From Deltaproteobacteria bacterium (lineage in GTDB: Bacteria; Myxococcota_A; UBA796; GCA-2862545): a stretch of 33,545 nucleotides of DNA. The translations under genes were made by a program, and so were the position numbers. Shown here piece by piece: positions 30,536 to 33,545 of the stretch (position 1 is its first letter; each line of letters opens with the position of its first letter). The notes beneath the pieces are model-generated. The model saw only the letters and a list, made by a program, of their open reading frames with translations, had not been told where the DNA came from and did no database searches. Location: NCBI GenBank assembly GCA_011376105.1, contig DRPG01000452.1, positions 1-33,545 on the forward strand. The letters are read 5' to 3'.

Positions 30536-31689
30536 GGGGCACCTCCTTCGGTGGGGGGACGGACGAGCCAGCGCCGGGGGGGGACACGCCGCAGCGCTCT
30601 GGGGTGATCCACCTCGAGCAGCAGCAGCCCTGGGGTGGCCCCCACGGCGATGCGGCCGAGCCCGGGGCGCTGTAGGGCGTCCGCCCCCCCCACCGTCGCT
30701 AGCTGCAGCCAGCGCAGGGCGGGGATCTGTGGGAAGGCCCCGCACAGCAGCGCGATCTCCCCAAGCACGTCGAGATCGGGGGCCGATCCCAGGCTGTCGG
30801 TGCCCAGGCACAGCCCGATCCCGGCCTGCATCAGGGCCGGCACGTCGGGGAGCTGGCCGCCGATGTGCTGGTTGGAGCGTGGGCAGAGGCACACCCAGGC
30901 CCCCGCAGCGGCGATCGCCGCGCGATCGGTGGGCTCGAGGTGCACCCCATGCACCAGCAGCAGCTCCGGCCCCAGCAGCCCCAGCGCCGCGAGCCAGGCG
31001 GTGGGCGACAGCCCGGGGGGCTCCCACCATCGCCAGTCGATCCCCAGGGCGTCGAGCAGCTCAGCGAAGGGCCCGGAGCCCCGCAGGGTCAGCTCCGCCT
31101 CCCCCGGATCCTCGGCGAGGTGGACGCTGCCGGGCACACCCGCACGACCTGCTCCGGCGGCGGCCAGCAGCGGGCCCGGCGCGCTGTAGGTCGCATGGGG
31201 GGACGGACGCACCGCCACCTTCCCCACCCAGCGCGCCGGGGCACGGGCGGCCTCGATCCGCTCGGACAGCCCAGCTTGGCTGAGGCCCAGCAGCTCGTGC
31301 TGCACGATCCCCGCGAGCCCGACGGAGGCCAGCAGCTCCGCGGTGTCGCCCAGGTTGGAGACGTCGCAGACCAGGGCCGTGCCCCCCTCGATCATGGCCT
31401 CCGCTGCGCGGCGGGCTCGCCCGGCGGCGTCGGGCGGAGGCGTGCACGATCTGAGGGCCTGGACCCAGGCCGGCAGCCCCTCGCCCCCCTCGATCGCGCC
31501 ACGGGCCCAGCTCAGCTCGAGATGGAGGTGGGCGTTGACCAGCCCGGGCACCAGCAGCCCCCGCAGCGCGGGTGGATCGCCGGCCCGGCCTGGGCGCACC
31601 ACGGTGATCTCGTGGGTCTCAGACAGCTCCACGACTGCATCCTCGACGAGCTGATCCCCGAGGAGGGCCCGCTGGGTGCGCACCACCAT
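30532..31689 (-). CDS. Amidohydrolase, probable aminodeoxyfutalosine deaminase
   Basis: 385-aa metal-dependent hydrolase of the cytosine/adenosine-deaminase type. Zinc-site motifs: PGLVNAHLHLEL (HxH), HATYS, SVHLAEDPGE (His with catalytic Glu), LVHGVHL, CPRSNQHIGG and GTDSLGSAPDLD with the metal Asp. The N- and C-terminal small beta domain (VPGLVN, RIAVGATPGLLLL) is usual for this family. In futalosine pathways an enzyme of this family deaminates 6-amino-6-deoxyfutalosine, and the adjacent MqnA- and UbiA-like genes make that the best assignment; an unrelated deaminase remains possible. ATG at 31689 with a weak GGGCGAG site. It overlaps the prenyltransferase TTG by 4 bp and is separated from the TerB-like gene by 88 bp. 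Confidence 0.83.
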   Translation of the reverse strand: MVVRTQRALLGDQLVEDAVVELSETHEITVVRPGRAGDPPALRGLLVPGLVNAHLHLELSWARGAIEGGEGLPAWVQALRSCTPPPDAAGRARRAAEAMIEGGTALVCDVSNLGDTAELLASVGLAGIVQHELLGLSQAGLSERIEAARAPARWVGKVAVRPSPHATYSAPGPLLAAAGAGRAGVPGSVHLAEDPGEAELTLRGSGPFAELLDALGIDWRWWEPPGLSPTAWLAALGLLGPELLLVHGVHLEPTDRAAIAAAGAWVCLCPRSNQHIGGQLPDVPALMQAGIGLCLGTDSLGSAPDLDVLGEIALLCGAFPQIPALRWLQLATVGGADALQRPGLGRIAVGATPGLLLLEVDHPRALRRVPPRRWLVRPPTEGGAP

Positions 31690-31777
31690 GGGCTCGCCCT
31701 ATCCAGCGCCCCTGGTCTCTTCAATGTTCTCTGAAGAAACGGACAGAGCGCTCGCCCTCCTCCGATCCCCGGGCTCT

Positions 31778-32119
31778 CTATGCCCCGTCGCTCCACAGGG
31801 CGCGGAGATCTGCGAGCAGCTGGAGCTCCTCGGGGCTCTGCTCCCCGTCGCGCTGTGCCAGATCGTGCAGCACGGTCTGGACCAGCTCCCTCGCCTCGGT
31901 CCGCTGGATCTCGGAGGCGCTCTCCAGCGCAGCGTCTCGATCGCGGAACTGGGCGCGGGCCTCCTCCAGCGCCGCACACAGATCGATCTCCATCTCCTCT
32001 GCCAACGCATCGATCTCCTCGAGCTCTTCCTCGGCGACCTTCCCGTCTGCATCGACCATGGTCGTGAGCAGGCCGAAGAAGCTCCTGCGCTCGGCTTCTG
32101 TCAGGTCCTTGAGGTCCAT
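31778..32119 (-). CDS. Small TerB-like protein
   Basis: 113 aa. The track starts at 32476, inside the MqnA-type gene, in a Pro/Ser/Arg-rich shadow. The real start is ATG 32119, behind CTGGAGGACTCC with 5-nt spacing. It begins MDLKDLTEAERRSFFGLLTTMVDADGKVAEEELEEIDALAEEM and is all helical. The LTTMVDADGKVAEEELEEI segment matches the TerB/tellurite-resistance-like metal-binding motif, where acidic residues bind a divalent cation. A second matching half (VLHDLAQRDGEQSPEELQLLADL) gives an internal twofold pattern. No catalytic site is seen. It sits between MqnA-type and deaminase genes, 55 bp after the first, and is presumably co-transcribed. Its role in quinone synthesis is unknown. Confidence 0.8.
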   Translation of the reverse strand: MDLKDLTEAERRSFFGLLTTMVDADGKVAEEELEEIDALAEEMEIDLCAALEEARAQFRDRDAALESASEIQRTEARELVQTVLHDLAQRDGEQSPEELQLLADLRALWSDGA

Positions 32120-32174
32120 GGAGTCCTCCAGGGCGACGTTGTAATCGATGGCGGCGTCGTCGCCACGGTGCCGG

Positions 32175-33545
32175 CTACGGGGCGGGGTGCTCTGTGGGCT
32201 GGGGCGTGGATCTCCGGCTGGGCCGGAGGCGCACCGGCTCGAAGCCCGCCTCCCGGATGTGGTGCTCGATGGCCTCGACCTGCTCCGCCCAGCCACCGGG
32301 ATCCCCCTCGAGGCAGATCCGACCGAGCTGATCGCAGCCCATCCCGAGGCTGGCCTGGGCCATGCCCAGGCCCTCGGTGCCCACCGACGCACAGCAGTGT
32401 GGGACGTTGTCCAAGGCGATCCGAGCCAGGGCCACCGCGCGCTGGTGATCGATGGCGGTGTTGGGCTGGTCTCCATAGGGGCCCTCGCCCTCGGCGGCCC
32501 AGACCCGCACTCCGGTGACAGCGCCGTCGCGATCCTGGGCCTCGCGCAGGGCCAGCAGCTGCTCGACCACCCCCACCCCGCCCCCGACGACGATCTCGGC
32601 GATCCCCTCTGGATCGGGCATGGAGGCCTCGAGCCAGTAGCCGACCTCGCCGCCCGGGTGGCGGATGCATCGGAGCTCGTGGGCGGCGGCGGCGAGCTGA
32701 GCCAGGGGCGCGTGCAGGGCGAGGCGGTGCAGCGCGTCCGGCCCGAGGCGCTCCCCTGCGACCGCGCGCTGCAGCAGCCCGGCCACCGGAGGGTGATCGA
32801 GGCGAGGCCGGGAGGGCCCGAACAGCTCGATGTCTTCCCGGCCCAGCCAGCCCTCGGCCCGGGCGAGGGCGGCGAAGCGCCGCAGCCCCATCAGCGCCGC
32901 GTCGTCCAGCGGGTACCGGAGGCTCTCGGTGAGGTAGCGCAGATCGTCGCCGGCGTAGGCCCTGGGCAGGGCCTCGACCCCCGCCCGCCCTGCCTCGACG
33001 AGGTGGTCCACCACCGCAGGATCGAGGTCGGGCCTCGCCGCCCACACCGCGAACACGAACGGCAGCTCCGTCCACTCGTGCCACAGCTCGGCCAGATCCA
33101 GGCGCACCGACCAGCGCGCGTCCAGCGCCAGGGCCGCGTCTCCGATCACCAGCGCGGCTACATCACCGCCGGCCCCGGCCAGGGCCTCGTTGGGGCCCAC
33201 CGCCTCGATCCGTAGCCCGGGCGGGACGCGCTCGCTCAGGGGGCCCGCGAGCAGCAGCCGGGCCAGGACCGCCGAGGTCCGGCTCACCCCATCGAGCCGG
33301 ACGGCGCGCCACTGCTCAGGCGGGGTCTCGGCGACCAGCAGCACCGATCGGACCGGCCCCTGTGCCCCGATCGCCACCCCCGGCACGATCCGGAAGTCGC
33401 CGTCGGTCAGGGCTGCGGCCACCGGCACCAGCGCCACGTCGACCTCGTCGTCCCGGAGCATCCGCGCGACCTCGGCGGGGGGGGCCATCACGAGGGGGTG
33501 CTGGTCGATGTCGATCCGCTCGGAGAGGGGGCGTGCGTTGAGGTA
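32175..33545 (-). CDS. MqnA-type chorismate dehydratase fused to a cysteine-less MqnE/MqnC-like barrel (5' end beyond window)
   Basis: At least 456 aa; the frame is open to the window edge and begins YLNARPL, the conserved N-terminal motif of MqnA (ISYLNxxPL), so only a few codons are missing. The track start at 33491 is internal. Residues up to about 240 (counted from 33491) are MqnA/MqnD periplasmic-binding-like: DEVDVALVPVAA, GAQGPVRSVLLVAE, LDGVSRTSAVLARLLL, LVIGDAALA and LWHEWTELPFVFAVWA. This enzyme converts chorismate to 3-enolpyruvylbenzoate, opening the futalosine route. The rest resembles the barrel of MqnE/MqnC radical-SAM enzymes (AGERLGPDALHRLALHAPL, NTAIDHQRAVALARIALDNVPH, GMAQASLGMGCDQLGRICLE, IREAGFEPVRLRP). 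The segment that should carry CX3CX2C is deleted: GEVGYWLEASMPDPEG passes straight to IAEIVVGGG. The fused domain therefore cannot bind the usual cluster and may be structural or regulatory. Confidence 0.86.
   Translation of the reverse strand, partial: YLNARPLSERIDIDQHPLVMAPPAEVARMLRDDEVDVALVPVAAALTDGDFRIVPGVAIGAQGPVRSVLLVAETPPEQWRAVRLDGVSRTSAVLARLLLAGPLSERVPPGLRIEAVGPNEALAGAGGDVAALVIGDAALALDARWSVRLDLAELWHEWTELPFVFAVWAARPDLDPAVVDHLVEAGRAGVEALPRAYAGDDLRYLTESLRYPLDDAALMGLRRFAALARAEGWLGREDIELFGPSRPRLDHPPVAGLLQRAVAGERLGPDALHRLALHAPLAQLAAAAHELRCIRHPGGEVGYWLEASMPDPEGIAEIVVGGGVGVVEQLLALREAQDRDGAVTGVRVWAAEGEGPYGDQPNTAIDHQRAVALARIALDNVPHCCASVGTEGLGMAQASLGMGCDQLGRICLEGDPGGWAEQVEAIEHHIREAGFEPVRLRPSRRSTPQPTEHPAP

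Noticed and set aside
32650-32690. Frameshift as the reason for the missing CX3CX2C in the MqnA fusion
   Set aside because: The frame runs uninterrupted on both sides with family-like residues, and only about ten residues separate the flanking motifs, so an in-frame loss fits better than a frameshift.
32101-33084. 327-aa minus-strand ORF overlapping the MqnA fusion
   Set aside because: Arg/Gly/Ala-rich shadow of the MqnA-type gene; its last residues merely enter the TerB-like start region out of frame.

Overview
The window is very GC-rich, densely coded bacterial DNA with no rRNA, tRNA, CRISPR array or recognisable insertion sequence. The best guess at the organism is a member of the Myxococcota (formerly Deltaproteobacteria). 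The reasons are four Ser/Thr protein kinase genes plus one kinase remnant in 33 kb, three of the kinases being giant kinase-ATPase-TPR proteins, together with a PP2C phosphatase, GldA/GldG-type ABC genes and a futalosine-type menaquinone cluster. This is inference, because no phylogenetic marker is present. Asp codons follow a striking context rule (GAT before C, GAC otherwise) on both strands, which enriches GATC and suggests long co-residence of the genes in one genome. || Layout. 1-976 is GC-rich sequence with imperfect repeats and a strong hairpin but no supportable gene; a 49-residue membrane ORF follows. 1366-6076 (+) is a tightly coupled four-gene ABC operon: ATPase, permease, GldG-like protein and DUF4340-like protein. 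6460-7137 (-) is an unrecognised coiled-coil protein. 7438-8664 (+) is an exported protein that converges on 8671-10263 (-), a GGDEF protein with degenerate receiver and EAL-like domains; a 25-bp tandem duplication spans their stop codons. 10268-11035 (-) is a PP2C phosphatase. Divergent from it, 11172-22906 (+) carries three tandem giant kinases and an ABC1/UbiB-family kinase. || 22893-26353 (-) reads, in transcription order, DUF692/MNIO oxidase, DUF2063 partner, FetA-like ATPase, FetB-like permease, with the first four coding regions overlapping by 1-4 bp. Just after FetB lies a truncated kinase whose glycine loop is blown up by a 7/8-bp repeat. No Cys-rich precursor peptide is visible beside the MNIO gene. 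Divergent from this, behind a 24-bp tandem repeat array, 26681-29454 (+) is an unusual kinase with a pseudo-receiver tail, coupled by ATGA to a TusA-TusA'-DsrE2-like sulfur-carrier fusion. || 29678-33545 (-) is a menaquinone cluster: an MqnA-type protein (cut by the window edge) fused to a radical-SAM-like MqnE/MqnC barrel that lacks its cysteine motif, then a small TerB-like protein, a probable aminodeoxyfutalosine deaminase and a UbiA/MqnP-type prenyltransferase. || The most promising undescribed material is the MNIO-DUF2063-FetAB operon, the kinase/pseudo-receiver plus sulfur-carrier pair, the MqnA-pseudo-radical-SAM fusion, and the kinase remnant with a repeat expansion inside its ATP loop.
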